DNA of 20,000 bases from Actinidia chinensis (taxonomy: Eukaryota; Streptophyta; Magnoliopsida; Ericales; Actinidiaceae): contig CM018913.1 in assembly GCA_009663005.1 (NCBI GenBank), forward strand, positions 173,935 through 193,934, in the 5' to 3' direction. The position numbers were made by a program, and so were the translations under genes. This document shows positions 1-9,197 of the stretch, in pieces (within the stretch, counting starts at the first letter, position 1; each line of letters begins with the position of its first letter). The notes under the pieces are model-generated. The model was not told where the DNA came from and did no database searches. It worked only from the letters and a program-made list of their open reading frames with translations.

Positions 1-177
1 TAGAATATAATTAACTCCTCAATCACTGCTATTTTAACTGATATTTTCCCATCCCAAAATGAAAAGGAAAAATGGAAAGAACAGCTAGTTATCTTGATGT
101 ATTTTTATGGCGTGCAACAGTAATCATTAACAATGTAATACAGAAATTCTAGTTCAGGGAGTTTCTCAATAACTTAC

Positions 178-683
178 AGATTCACCGATCAAATTCATGT
201 AAGTTTGGGGCTTTGCTAGGAAAACAGGAATATCACCAACAAAACCTGAGATACAATAACAAAACCCCACAAACTTCACATCCACAAACCTATACCTGAA
301 GTTCAAAATCTGAAACATGTAACTGTGTGTGCACGCGCATGTAAAAAAATATAGGTAATGCAAATTCAATAAGTTAACATGCCTTTTCCATAAATAGCTT
401 TGCAATGAACTGTATCCATTGGAATCCCTAGTGACTCGGCATATGCATCAATCATTTCAAAACCAACCTGCTTGATCAACAATAGATTCTCGTTAAGAAT
501 TCAGATAAAAGAATCTTCGTCTTTATGGTTTGATGATACAAAACTTTGCATATATACATGTGCCTTTTCCTTTTATTTGTCCCCGGGATGGCCCCAAGCC
601 CACCCAAACAGCCATGGGTTGAGGGAGAAGGAGGAAAAGGAGAAGAAGAGCATAGCATCGCTTATAGAAGATGTAAGCATCAT
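178..683 (-). CDS. Peptidyl-tRNA hydrolase (bacterial Pth type, organellar), 5' part, three exons
   Basis: Pth family enzymes cleave peptidyl-tRNA that has dropped off ribosomes; plant members of this type act in mitochondria or plastids or, as CRS2, in plastid intron splicing. Exons on the minus strand are 683-558, 467-383 and 245-178; the rest lies beyond position 1. Exon 1 starts at a double ATG (683). It has a 22-residue Ser/Phe-rich leader, possibly a transit peptide, then PWLF and a damaged GLGNPG..Y..TRHN motif. Exon 2 (85 nt) encodes VGFEMIDAYAES... to IYGKG. Exon 3 (68 nt) encodes GFVGDIPVFLAKPQTYMN, including the family's Met-Asn pair, then LIGES. Exons 2 and 3 are open and phase-consistent. 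Exon 1 has a net +3 change in the GLGNPG region, three apparent one-base deletions and an in-frame TAA after PGDK. The start was chosen because this ATG is in frame with PWLF. Family identity is clear; Pth versus CRS2, and the organelle, are not resolved. Confidence 0.85.
381..382 (-). other. GC splice donor of Pth intron 2 (GC-AG intron)
   Basis: Exon 2 must end at 383, giving GGA AAA G and then G|GT TTT across the junction, for Lys-Gly-Phe to match the family. The next two intron bases on the minus strand are GC (GGAAAAG|GCATGT), not GT. The acceptor at 247-246 is a normal CTCAG. This is the known minor GC-AG class. Confidence 0.65.
558..683 (-). pseudogene. Pth exon 1 with frame damage
   Basis: The minus-strand reading is MMLTSSISDAMLFFSFSS, then NPWLF, then a scrambled GLGNPG, PGDK, a TAA stop, and an out-of-frame K-G-T-R-H-N ending just before a GTATAT donor (557-552). 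The catalytic-type His of TRHN is legible, but the Asn of NPG reads as His. Three apparent single-base deletions within about 20 nt are enough to explain the stop and the lost TRHN frame. The two downstream exons are clean, so this may be a sequence error rather than a dead gene. Confidence 0.6.
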
Positions 684-1327
684 GGCCACTCATATCTCTC
701 TAAACCCTGTGCTATTATACATATCAGAACATAAAATCAGTATCGTTACTTGCCTATGTATTCACAATTTACATACATTTGTGGATACAGCTGTATATGA
801 CATTATGCCATTGCCTCTAACTACAGTTGAAATATTAGTGCCAGGCTTTAAGAGCATTAGATTTCCATTTCAAATAAAAAATAAATATAGGTAGTGCTTG
901 GTAATGGCATAACGCTTTCTTTTTATGTTCTTTTTTGGTAAGCAGCAAATCAAGTTTTTGAAGCCTAAATAGACAAAATTATTGAGTGCAACAGGTGCCA
1001 CCGGCCAATAAAAGACCACACAAGGCATTAGGTGAACAACCCTTGTCTCCCACTAACCTAACCTAGTGGTCCCCTTTACAAAAATGAGTTTCCCATTGGA
1101 TGATAATATGGCCACGCGGTATCACCGTTATGCCCAATATTTACTCCCTAAACAAGGTGATATGAATTGACCATCAGGAAACTAATGCCCCTAGTTTTGG
1201 TTTTTTGGTACAATGTCAATGTGTTAGTTGGTGGTTTTGGTGTGGGTTCTGCACAAAAGGGTGTTATGCATGCAGGATAGTCATAATTTTAGCATTTCAC
1301 TTAAATGGAATAATAATTCAAACACTT
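684..1327. other. Intergenic, 5' flank of the Pth gene
   Basis: This stretch is AT-rich and holds no coding pattern I can support. It should contain the Pth promoter and leader, but I see no convincing core element. The open frames that cross 472-894 run antisense to the Pth exons and resemble nothing. Confidence 0.4.
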
Positions 1328-1517
1328 ACGTGATGTTTGTTAACTGTTTAATTTTTATTTTTCTGTTTTTGTTTTGTTTTTTGGTAGAAATGTAAACAAA
1401 AACTTGTTTGTTTTGCTATTTATAAATGAAAATAAGGTAAAATTACTACCACTATTTTTAAAAATAGTGAAAACAAGAAAAAATTATTTTTTTTGAACTT
1501 ACTACACGTCAACGCAA

Positions 1518-1547
1518 GGTTCGAGTCCCTGGTCTGAAAAAAAAAAA
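1518..1547 (+). repeat. Box B-like motif followed by an A tail, possible SINE remnant
   Basis: GGTTCGAGTCC (1518-1528) matches the pol III box B consensus GGTTCRANTCC and is followed within ten bases by an A run (1537-1547). I find no convincing box A upstream, so at best this is the end of a truncated SINE. Confidence 0.25.
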
Positions 1548-1561
1548 GAATGAAAAGTAAA

Positions 1562-1732
1562 TCAAAGCCCAAGTGATTTGTTCACATAAGGCAACAACGT
1601 CATTCTTCCTTTCGCTTCTAGGTCATACGCACGGACATCTAGGAGTTGCATTCTCCCTGCCGGCGCCGCGGAAATTCCAAAAACCACAAAACTCCGTTCA
1701 GCTTCGTCTTCATCATTCAGATCAGGCACCAT
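1562..1732 (-). CDS. Unrecognised 56-codon open frame in a GC-richer island
   Basis: A complete small frame runs from ATG at 1732 to TGA at 1562. It starts MVPDLNDEDEAERSF, then VVFGISAAPAGR, and has an acidic N-terminal part followed by a mixed stretch. I do not recognise the protein. The island is clearly GC-richer than its surroundings, with CpG-containing GCCGGCGCCGCGG around 1659-1671, as expected of a first exon or promoter. An overlapping ATG on the opposite strand (1731) opens a plus-strand frame reaching a GT donor at 1817. The plus reading may be the real one, or neither may be translated. Confidence 0.2.
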   Translation of the reverse strand: MVPDLNDEDEAERSFVVFGISAAPAGRMQLLDVRAYDLEAKGRMTLLPYVNKSLGL

Positions 1733-1816
1733 GCTGATTATACTGGCTGGGAGGTTTAAGGGGAGAGAGTTGTGTTTCTCAAGCAGCTTTAAAATCTGGG
1801 TTGCTTCTTGTTACTG
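1600..1816 (+). other. Possible first exon of an unrecognised plus-strand transcript
   Basis: A GC-richer block is followed by ATG at 1731, 28 open codons (MLIILAGRFKGREL...) and a good donor, ACTG|GTGAGC, at 1816/1817. The sequence then turns T-rich and intron-like, and an acceptor-like TTCTTGTGCAG occurs at about 2550-2560. No continuing coding exon with a recognisable product was found, so this could be a non-coding RNA, the 5' end of a lost gene, or chance. Confidence 0.25.
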
Positions 1817-3030
1817 GTGAGCTATTTTGTCTCTGGATTGTGTTGTGGATGGGTAATGCGTGTTGTTTGTTTTTGTTTTGTTTTTGGAGGGATTATGCTA
1901 TGCTATTGTTCTGAGAAATGAGTGGAAAGTTTCGGATTCGGTGTCTCGTGATTGGCTTTGTAAATGATATTCGATTCTTGATTTTGGCCAATTTATTTGT
2001 AGATTATTCTGATTCAAAACTTGGTAACTTGTGCCTATAAGCAGCTGACCTCGAGGTGCTTACTTGCTGATGGTGAAAACTTAGTATTGATAAATGAGAT
2101 GTGGATATTGCCTTTGCATGTGTTTTTATCATTGCCATCTTCATTATAGTTTATTTGGTAATCACTATCTCATTTTGATATATGATCTAGACTTGTGCCG
2201 GAATATCATAGTATGCATCTGGCAGCTAACCCCAGCTTCTCTAAAAAAAAGTTCATTTGCTGGATCTGTGCTGGAAACATAGGAAGCCTGCCATTGCCAC
2301 GAAATGTTTGTGGAAATAGTGGCTCTATCATGAGGTTTCAAATTATGGTTTGAGAGTGATAGCTATATAACTTTCAAACTCATTCATTCCTACCGATTCC
2401 ATGAAAGCTTAGGGAATATTTGCAGTTTGCTGGGTTTGTCGCAGACTAGATGTAACTAGAACTGGACGTTGAAAATGTGGAATTCTGATTTAAGTTCTAG
2501 CTTAGTGAGCGGAAGCTTATCGATCTCTTACCTGTTTTTTTTTATTTCTTGTGCAGTTTAAGGGGAAAGTAGGATTGCCATTCAAGTTTCATCACTAATT
2601 ATTCTTGGTGTGATACAAATAGGGTGGCCTGATTAGAAATAGGAACATCAAACAGCTGCCTGGGATGCCATTTCTTTTTTTGTTTTGGTTTTGTTTTGTT
2701 TTTATTAGAAACAATGCGCAGTTTTGTAATAATAAAATCTTCTGACTGTTCTTCGCATGGCTATTATGTGTAAGAAATGTAAATTATATGTCATCTATGT
2801 GAGCCTATAGTTTGTAAGCTTGATGAATTTATTCTAGTGGCCTCAATGTATGGTTTCCTTTTGTCTAAATATTTTGCATAACACTTACTAATACCATATA
2901 TTTTAGTATTATGACAACTAACATGTAAATGGCGAACAATTTTATTGCCAAACATATTTTTGTTTTTAAATAGTTTAAAAATAGATGAACACAAACATAT
3001 TTTTCGTTTCTGTTTTACAAAAAATTAAAC
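1817..3030. other. Gene-poor spacer
   Basis: The sequence is T-rich and low in complexity, with T/G-rich blocks near 1866-1885 and 2675-2705. Short open frames on either strand (for example 2094-2282 plus and 2791-2994 minus) have neither protein-like composition nor recognisable motifs. It may be the intron of the putative transcript starting near 1600. Confidence 0.35.
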
Positions 3031-3677
3031 AAAACAAAACAAACATAAAACAAACACAAGAAATAAAAAAATTAAAATGTTACCAAACATCGTAACAAAC
3101 TTGCAATTGGAACCACAAGAAGGAAGCTGAAAACACATCACGAAAAGAAAGAAAGAAAAAACCCTTAAAACAACCGCAAATACCACTCAAACGGACAACC
3201 ACACTGCATAAAAACTTAACACTGGAACATACATGATACACAGCTGGTTGAAGAAGCAACAATAAAATAAAATTCAGAAGCAATCTGCAGGAACAACAAG
3301 ACAACAGCTTAAAGCAACATCAGCAATGAGCATTGAGCACGCCGCAGAATCATCCAAGAAAATAAACAAGCACTCCTCTTGACACAAGAAAACAAACCAA
3401 AAAAAAAAAACGAACTACCATTTGGAACCATACTTGCTTCACTATGCTAGATCTTTAATAACACAATTGTGTGCATAGGGCCCCAAAAAATTATTTCAAA
3501 TTCCAAGGAAAACAACAGGCGATCAGCTGTACCTCATTGTATAAAATAGATGTCCACAAACATATCAGTAGACCTTACTATCAAAATATACCCAAAATAA
3601 TATAGCCTCTGCAACGGCATTTAATCAAACAGATGATAAGTGTATTTATGCATACTCGTGTATGTATTACTTTACAT

Positions 3678-3692
3678 AGAGAGAGAGAGAGA
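3678..3692. repeat. (AG)n microsatellite, short
   Basis: An AG dinucleotide run of about seven units. It lies about 170 bases left of a longer AG run. Confidence 0.85.
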
Positions 3693-3779
3693 AGATTTAC
3701 TGAAGCAAGAAACGGCTAATTAAACGAAACTTATAAAAAGATAGCCTAAAAACCTTGTTTAGAGAGAGAGACAGATACA

Positions 3780-3849
3780 GGGACAGACCCGATTGGGACT
3801 ACCGAAACACGCCGGAAGTCCGTCAGACGCCGCCGATGAAGTTAGTCGA

Positions 3850-3881
<32 letters not shown>

Positions 3882-3882
3882 G
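3780..3882 (-). promoter_or_regulatory. GC-richer island with (CT)n on the minus strand, promoter or leader candidate
   Basis: Read on the minus strand, a CT run (3876-3850) is followed by a GC-rich stretch (GGCGGCGTCTGACGG around 3822-3836). CT runs just upstream of GC-rich sequence are common in plant promoters and 5' leaders. No linked coding exon is recognised toward lower coordinates, so what it would serve is unknown. Confidence 0.25.
3850..3876. repeat. (AG)n microsatellite
   Basis: An AG dinucleotide run of about 13 units, ending in a G-rich GGGAGGGG. It is likely polymorphic in length. Confidence 0.9.
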
Positions 3883-4420
3883 TAAGAGCGTCTGATAATA
3901 GCTTGAAAAATAAAATTAATAGTTCGTATAATGATTCATCTTTTATATTTATTTTTATAAACATGGATGGCAAAACATGATTTTCAAATTATGCATTTAT
4001 TTTCTTTAAGAAAACATGAAAAAATCAAATGACTCCAATATCAGAAAATTCTGATTCTTTTCATTAAAAAATATTTTTTAAAACTAATAAAATTATCTCA
4101 TTGTCTATTTTTTGGAAGAACAAAATCAATCAAATTATGTGACTGAGATGAATAAATTAACATATCTTTCAACACAGTATTAAGCAAAAGAACTTAAAAA
4201 TACTCATTTTGTTGTTTATAGAATGTGAATACGTTTTTAAAGCCGATGTAAAATATAAATACACTCCATGTTTTATTCAATCTTTTTTATGAAAAACTAA
4301 AAGACTATCTCAAAATTTTAATTAAGAAAGTAATTGGGGCTTTAGGATGGAAGAGTGACTTCGCTTGACCAGGTAACTAGGAGAACTTTTAAATTTTTAT
4401 TTTTCCTAATCAGAATAATT
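3883..4420. other. AT-rich intergenic sequence
   Basis: I see no coding pattern, structured RNA or defined repeat here. Frames are short and broken. Confidence 0.4.
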
Positions 4421-5728
4421 ATAAAAAGATAAAATTATAATAACCTCCCCCAAAATTTGTCTTTAATACAGATAACCCCTAACAGTTAAGAAATTACACT
4501 AACCTCCCTTGTTAAAGTTTGTTGGATAGCTAAAAAAATTGAAAATAACAAACTCCTTTAATGCCCTCAAGTAAATGTCTAAATCCCATATTACCCTCTT
4601 CTTCTTCCTCCATCCTGTTGTCCTCTCTCCACCACTAGCCACTTGCCCACCGCCAGCTTTGACCTCCTGCCACCGCCATCACCGCATCAACCATGATTCC
4701 CCTCCTCCCATCAAACCAACTCCCATCAATACATACAGACGAAATTCATTGATTTTTTCCCAAATCACCTACAACATAACTTTAGTTTTAGATTTAATAA
4801 AACACAAATTTATTTCCCCCAATTTATGTAGACAAGCTTTAATTGGGCTTTAATAAAACACATACAAAAAAATATATACATATTGATTTTTCCTAAATTA
4901 CATAAACCAAAGTTATAATTTGGGTATAATATCTTATTTTTCCCAAAGCCTAGTAAGATCCAAATTCATATATGTATAAATCAAAACCAATTTTCACACA
5001 ACAAAGTTTTGAATTAATATATATATATGTGTGTGTGTATGCTATTATAAAGAGAACAAATGGGTCTACTCCTTCTCTCTGGGCACCCACCACTACTACA
5101 TGCATATGTATACATACAAGCGACAAACGATGAAGGTGAGTGACGGTAAGTGATAGTTGTGGGTCTCCTTTTCAGCTATTTCGGACTCAAGCAGTGACAA
5201 ATGGTGTGTCGATTGGGCTAGTTCTGTGGGGGGGCTGCCTTATATTTTACTGTGACACTGACTCATGTCGTTTGTGCGGGGGTGCCAGGGTCCTCACCTA
5301 CTGACCACGTAATTGTGACAAAGTGTTGCCGAATTAAGTGCGGTGGCAGTGAGTTGCAGTAGGGGTGGGGCTACTCTTTCTCTCTGTGTAAGCGGCATAG
5401 GTCTCTCTATTGAGCATATTGAATTTAGGGTTTACTAAGTTTTTTTTTTCAAGATGGGAAGCTAAGGGGTTTTTGTTTTTTTTTTTTTTTTGGTGTTTTT
5501 TTTTTTTTTTTTTTTATTTTAGTAAATCGGAACGTGTGTTTATTTTTACTTATGTCATTGAATTTCGTTATTCAATTTTAACGATTGACTAATGGAATGA
5601 GTTTTTTGAAATGTAGCTATAAATCTCATGAGAGTGTTACGGGGGGGGGAGCTGGTACTTTCTCAAATATTGGACATCTACACGTGCGCGGTGTGGCCTT
5701 AAAATCTGAGGGGAGGTCACTTTAATTC
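4421..5728. mobile_element. Degenerate non-autonomous TIR DNA element, about 1.3 kb
   Basis: The left end contains AATTATAATAACCTCCCCC (about 4433-4451). The right end, read in reverse, contains AATTAAAGTGACCTCCCCTC (about 5711-5730), giving imperfect inverted ends around a shared ACCTCCCC core. Inside are a C-rich segment with CCACC/CCGCC words (4615-4690) and a G-rich segment (5230-5390). No transposase frame is present. The ends resemble those of the element at 7031-7679. The exact boundaries and target-site duplication are not resolved. Confidence 0.4.
5476..5515. repeat. Two long T homopolymers
   Basis: Runs of T at 5476-5491 and 5496-5515 are separated by GGTG. Their lengths in the assembly are likely unreliable. 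Confidence 0.9.
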
Positions 5729-6743
5729 GCCTTAAAAACGAGGCTAGCATTATTATTTAATTTATTTTTCCTTAACATTTCTATTACAACGCTGAACAAG
5801 TTTGACAAAATTCACAGTTTGGGCTATGTTTGATAAGAAAATTTAATTTAACGGGATTAACAATTTAATCTCAATTTCAATTCTCATTTTTTTAGTTCAT
5901 AAGATTGAATTAGTAATACCAACCTCCATGAAATTCTTAATTATCTATTTTTGGATAATTGTCAAATCTCACTTTTAAACTGGCTCCACATGACTAATAG
6001 TCTAATACCATCCTTAAAATCTGTCATTAAATTAAATGTAGCTTTAGAGTCCCAAATGACTTGAAATACATACTTAAGGGGCTACAGGTATGTTTTATAA
6101 ATATTTTTTAATGATTAGAGAATTGTTTAAAAATGGATGGATTAGACTCCTATTGAAAACTTTAGGAATGCAACTAAGGAAAACTTTAGGAATGCAACCA
6201 AGGAAATTGAAATTCAAATACAAAGTCACAAGTTTACGCTCTCAAGTTAGTTCAACCAATAAAAGACTATGATTTATTGTTTAGAAAATTGTCAATTTGA
6301 GTCTATTCGAAAATATTAAAGGGTTGCAAGACCATTAATTTCAGTGCCCCAAATTAGTTTCTATAGGACACAATTAACTTGGGCGAGCATACTTTCGCTT
6401 AAAAACATGTATACTTTACAGGGACCATAATTATATTTATCCTATGCTTCTTTCAAACATTACCAATGCATTAATGTGTATGACTTGTTTTAATCAAACA
6501 AGTCATAATGAAATTAGAAAACAGTAGGTTGCCACCATAAATTTGGCAAACGCAAACTTAGTTGGAAAGTTGGATGATTTAATGATTACAAAATACTAAA
6601 ATTGGGTGCAAACTTGCAAATGGTAAGAAACCAAAAATGTGTTCTCAATTATTTCAAGTTTCAACCTACCATAGTGGCTTTGACTGGTCTTAACTTCCAC
6701 TTTTTTCTGAAAATAATTTCAGAAATTCTATCTACACGGTTGC

Positions 6744-6744
<1 letters not shown>
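5729..6744. other. AT-rich intergenic sequence
   Basis: There are no supported genes. The only clear local structure is a 24-base tandem duplication at 6155-6202. Confidence 0.4.
6155..6202. repeat. 24-bp tandem duplication
   Basis: Units 6155-6178 and 6179-6202 share GAAAACTTTAGGAATGCAAC and differ by a single T/C change. It looks like a recent slippage or small tandem duplication. Confidence 0.85.

Positions 6745-6745
<1 letters not shown>

Positions 6746-6779
<34 letters not shown>
6746..6779. repeat. (TA)n microsatellite
   Basis: A perfect TA dinucleotide run of about 17 units. An open frame crossing it translates to IYIYIY and is not a gene. Confidence 0.95.
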
Positions 6780-6781
<2 letters not shown>

Positions 6782-7030
6782 AAAAAACAATTAAAAAAAA
6801 TCACAGAACATTTAAGTTGCATTTGGATCAATTTATTTTCCTTTTCCTCCTGCCAAATACTTGGTAAAAATACACCCTCAAGATGTAATTTCCGCAAACC
6901 AGATTTTAATTTAGATCATACAATAAAATTATCTTTATACTTTTTCTTTTTATATATTTTGTATGCATTTAGTTTTTTCCTCTCCAAAAATAAAGAGACA
7001 AAAGGCCCATTGCTAATCCTCCCATAAAAG

Positions 7031-7679
7031 GGTAAATTACACTGAACATTTTTAATAATTATAGAAACCTCCCATGTATTCTGTAAATTCGCCTCTCAGA
7101 GTTGACTATTAACTTTTGTTAGTTGACAGTTGACAATATAATTTTACAGTTCTGTCAAACAAATCTAGTACTCCTATTCTACCAAAATTACTTCCCAATG
7201 TTATTCTCAATATATATGCATTCTAATTTTTGAGGTAAAACACTCTCAAGTTCAGACACTATGAACACCAGACTTGAATAGGGTACTGTACCCATCTCAA
7301 TATTTATTGTTGGTCAATTTTGATATTCTAGTAGAGTTTTACCAATCTCTCAAGGCAAAAGAAAATATATATGGTAAGGAGAGTTTGTAAACTAACTAAT
7401 ATATATCATTATAATGTAATATGTATAGGTGATTTTGAGGTATGTTGGATGTATGGTTAACGAATGAACTGGGTTTGATGTTTTTTTATAGGGATAGAAA
7501 GATCAATTGATTGAAAAAGAACAAAATTGGCACTATGATCAAAATGAGACGAGGCCGGCCAGCAGAATCTTCCGTCATAACAGAGAGGAGGTCTTAGTCT
7601 ATTGTCAGGGAATAACTTCAAAAAATATAGGGATGTTTGTATTTATTAGAAATCTCAGGGGAGATAATGTAGTTTACGC
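7031..7679. mobile_element. Degenerate non-autonomous TIR DNA element, about 0.65 kb
   Basis: The left end is GGTAAATTACACTGAAC, followed shortly by ACCTCCC. The right end, read in reverse, is GCGTAAACTACATTATCTCCCC. The short sequence AAAAG lies directly outside both ends (7026-7030 and 7680-7684) and may be part of a target-site duplication. There is no transposase. The GTAAAYTACAYT...CTCCC end signature is shared in part with the element at 4421-5728. The insertion ends only about 210 bases before the importin start codon. Confidence 0.45.
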
Positions 7680-7689
7680 AAAAGATTAG

Positions 7690-7891
7690 TACTAATTATC
7701 GACACGCTAATCACAGCGAATGCTCCACTTTTTATGTAGTGTCTCTCGCCCTAATTAGCCCCACCATAACAACACTCCTCCAGAGAGTGCGGGAAAAGCA
7801 AGATATATTTTTAGAGAGAGTGAGTGAGAGAGCGCCTCCATCACCACCACTGCTCTTAATCATCTCACCCCCAAAAACCTAATTTTCTCCC
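7690..7891 (+). promoter_or_regulatory. Importin-5 promoter-proximal region and 5' leader
   Basis: TATATTTTTA at 7804-7813 is a plausible TATA element. It is followed by an AG-rich tract (7813-7833) and a C/A-rich leader that ends CTCCC directly before ATGG. That would put transcription start roughly 50-60 bases before the ATG. This is inferred from spacing only. A foreign element ends at about 7679, so the native upstream control region may be short or displaced. Confidence 0.35.
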
Positions 7892-9197
7892 ATGGATCCC
7901 GAGTCAACTCAGCTCCAGCAAGCGCAACTCGCGGCGATTCTTGGCCCCGACTCGGCGCCGTTTGAAACCCTAATCTCTCACCTGATGTCGTCGTCGAACG
8001 AGCAGCGCTCGCAGGGCTAACTCGCCTTCAATCTCTTGCAAGCAGACCGTTCCCAACGCGCCGCTCTCAAAACTTGTCCAACACCCTACAGTCTCCCACA
8101 CGTCGAAGCCGAGCCAGGTCCGCGATTCTTCTCGAAAGGCAGCTGACTCGTGACGACTCGCATACTTGTGGCCCGATGTCTCCTTCGACCTCAATCCACG
8201 CTCAAATCGATCTTACTTCGCCTGCGCAACGCGAAGAAGCGAAGACGATCATCAAAAAAAACTATGCGACACCGTTTCGGAAACTCGCCCGTTCGGGGAT
8301 TTTAAAAACCCCCCGGAGAACGGTTGGCCGGAGCTGTTACCGTTTATGTTCCAGTTGCGTTTCGTCTGATTCGCCCAAAGCAGCTTCAGGAATCGGCGTT
8401 CTTAATTTTCGACGCAATTGTCCGCAGTACATCGGCGACGAAACCCTTTAATTCCGCACAATAAAGCATCTGCCACCGCAGGTGCTTCTATGCATTGATC
8501 CTGACTTCGTCAGCCCGAACCTCACGAAGTGAGTGAAGATTGCGTCGACTCAGTGCCGTCATCAAATTCATCCAGTGCATTGTCGAACTCCAGAGACCGC
8601 GATCGGTTTCAGGATCTGTTGCCAGCGATGATGACGACTTTGACGGAGGCTTTGAACGGTGGGCAGGAGGGCAACGGCGCAAGAAGCGCTTGAATGTATT
8701 GACTTGGCTGAGGACAGAAGCCTAGGTTTTGAGGGCGGCAATTGGGGGTGTGGTGGGAGTCTTTATGGCTGTTAAGATTGCGGAGGCAGAAAGGAACCAT
8801 AGAAGAGGGGAGAGACACCCTCGCTATCGAGTTCGTGATCACGCTGCGGAGGCAAAGAGAGAGGGCGCCTGGGATGATGGGAGTTGCCGCAGTTTATCAG
8901 TAGGTTGTTTGCGATTTTGATGCATATGTTGCTGGATATTGAGGATGATCCAGCGTGGCATAGCACAGAGAATGAGGAGAGGGGAAGGGGAAGAGACCAG
9001 TAATTATAGTGTTGGGCAGGCAGAAGTGTTTTGGATCGGGATAGTGCAGAAAATGTCTAGGGATGCAGATGGGGTGGGAACACAATCGTACCAGTTGCTC
9101 AGAGCGTGCCAGCGTATTTGGGTGCTCCAGAGTGGCGAAAGCACCATTGCTGAACTGAATTGCGACTTGCCCAAATTGCCGGAGGGGATGAGCAACG
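7892..9197 (+). pseudogene. Importin-5 exon 1, frame broken many times
   Basis: The N-terminal HEAT region is legible in shifting frames. Codons 1-42 are open, then a TAA stands at 8018. Next come LTRDDS (about 8140), TLKSILL (8196), EEAKTIIKK (8232), [12 protein letters not shown] (8314), SSDSPK (about 8364), YIGDETL (about 8430), AVIKFIQC (about 8556), LAIEFVIT (about 8822), LDIEDDPAW (8932), ETSNYSVGQ (8994), PAYLGAPEW (about 9105) and LAQIA (about 9167). At least a dozen one- or two-base indels are needed to link them, but the order and spacing are those of the intact protein. The donor is placed at 9198 (GTATTG) because the next exon resumes with VMIKNLE. Peptide pieces between indels are well conserved, which argues against long neutral decay. 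Confidence 0.75.

Larger units (their letters stand above)
1328..3093. repeat. Pair of inverted arms about 1.65 kb apart, possible degenerate TIR element
   Basis: The left arm (about 1328-1384) begins ACGTGATGTTTGTTAAC and continues into T-rich sequence with TTTTTG/TTTTG blocks. The right arm (about 3031-3093), read on the minus strand, begins ACGATGTTTGGTAACA and continues similarly. The similarity runs for roughly 50-60 bases with small gaps. The T-rich part is low complexity, so only the first 17 or so bases of each arm are strong evidence. I see no transposase. This could be one long element or two separate MITE ends. Confidence 0.35.

Noticed and set aside
472..894. 140-codon plus-strand open frame
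   Set aside because: It runs antisense to Pth exon 1, has no protein-like motif, and is explained by the minus-strand gene.
6602..7027. 141-codon plus-strand open frame
   Set aside because: It crosses the (TA)n run, giving IYIYIY, and the rest is low-complexity AT-rich sequence.
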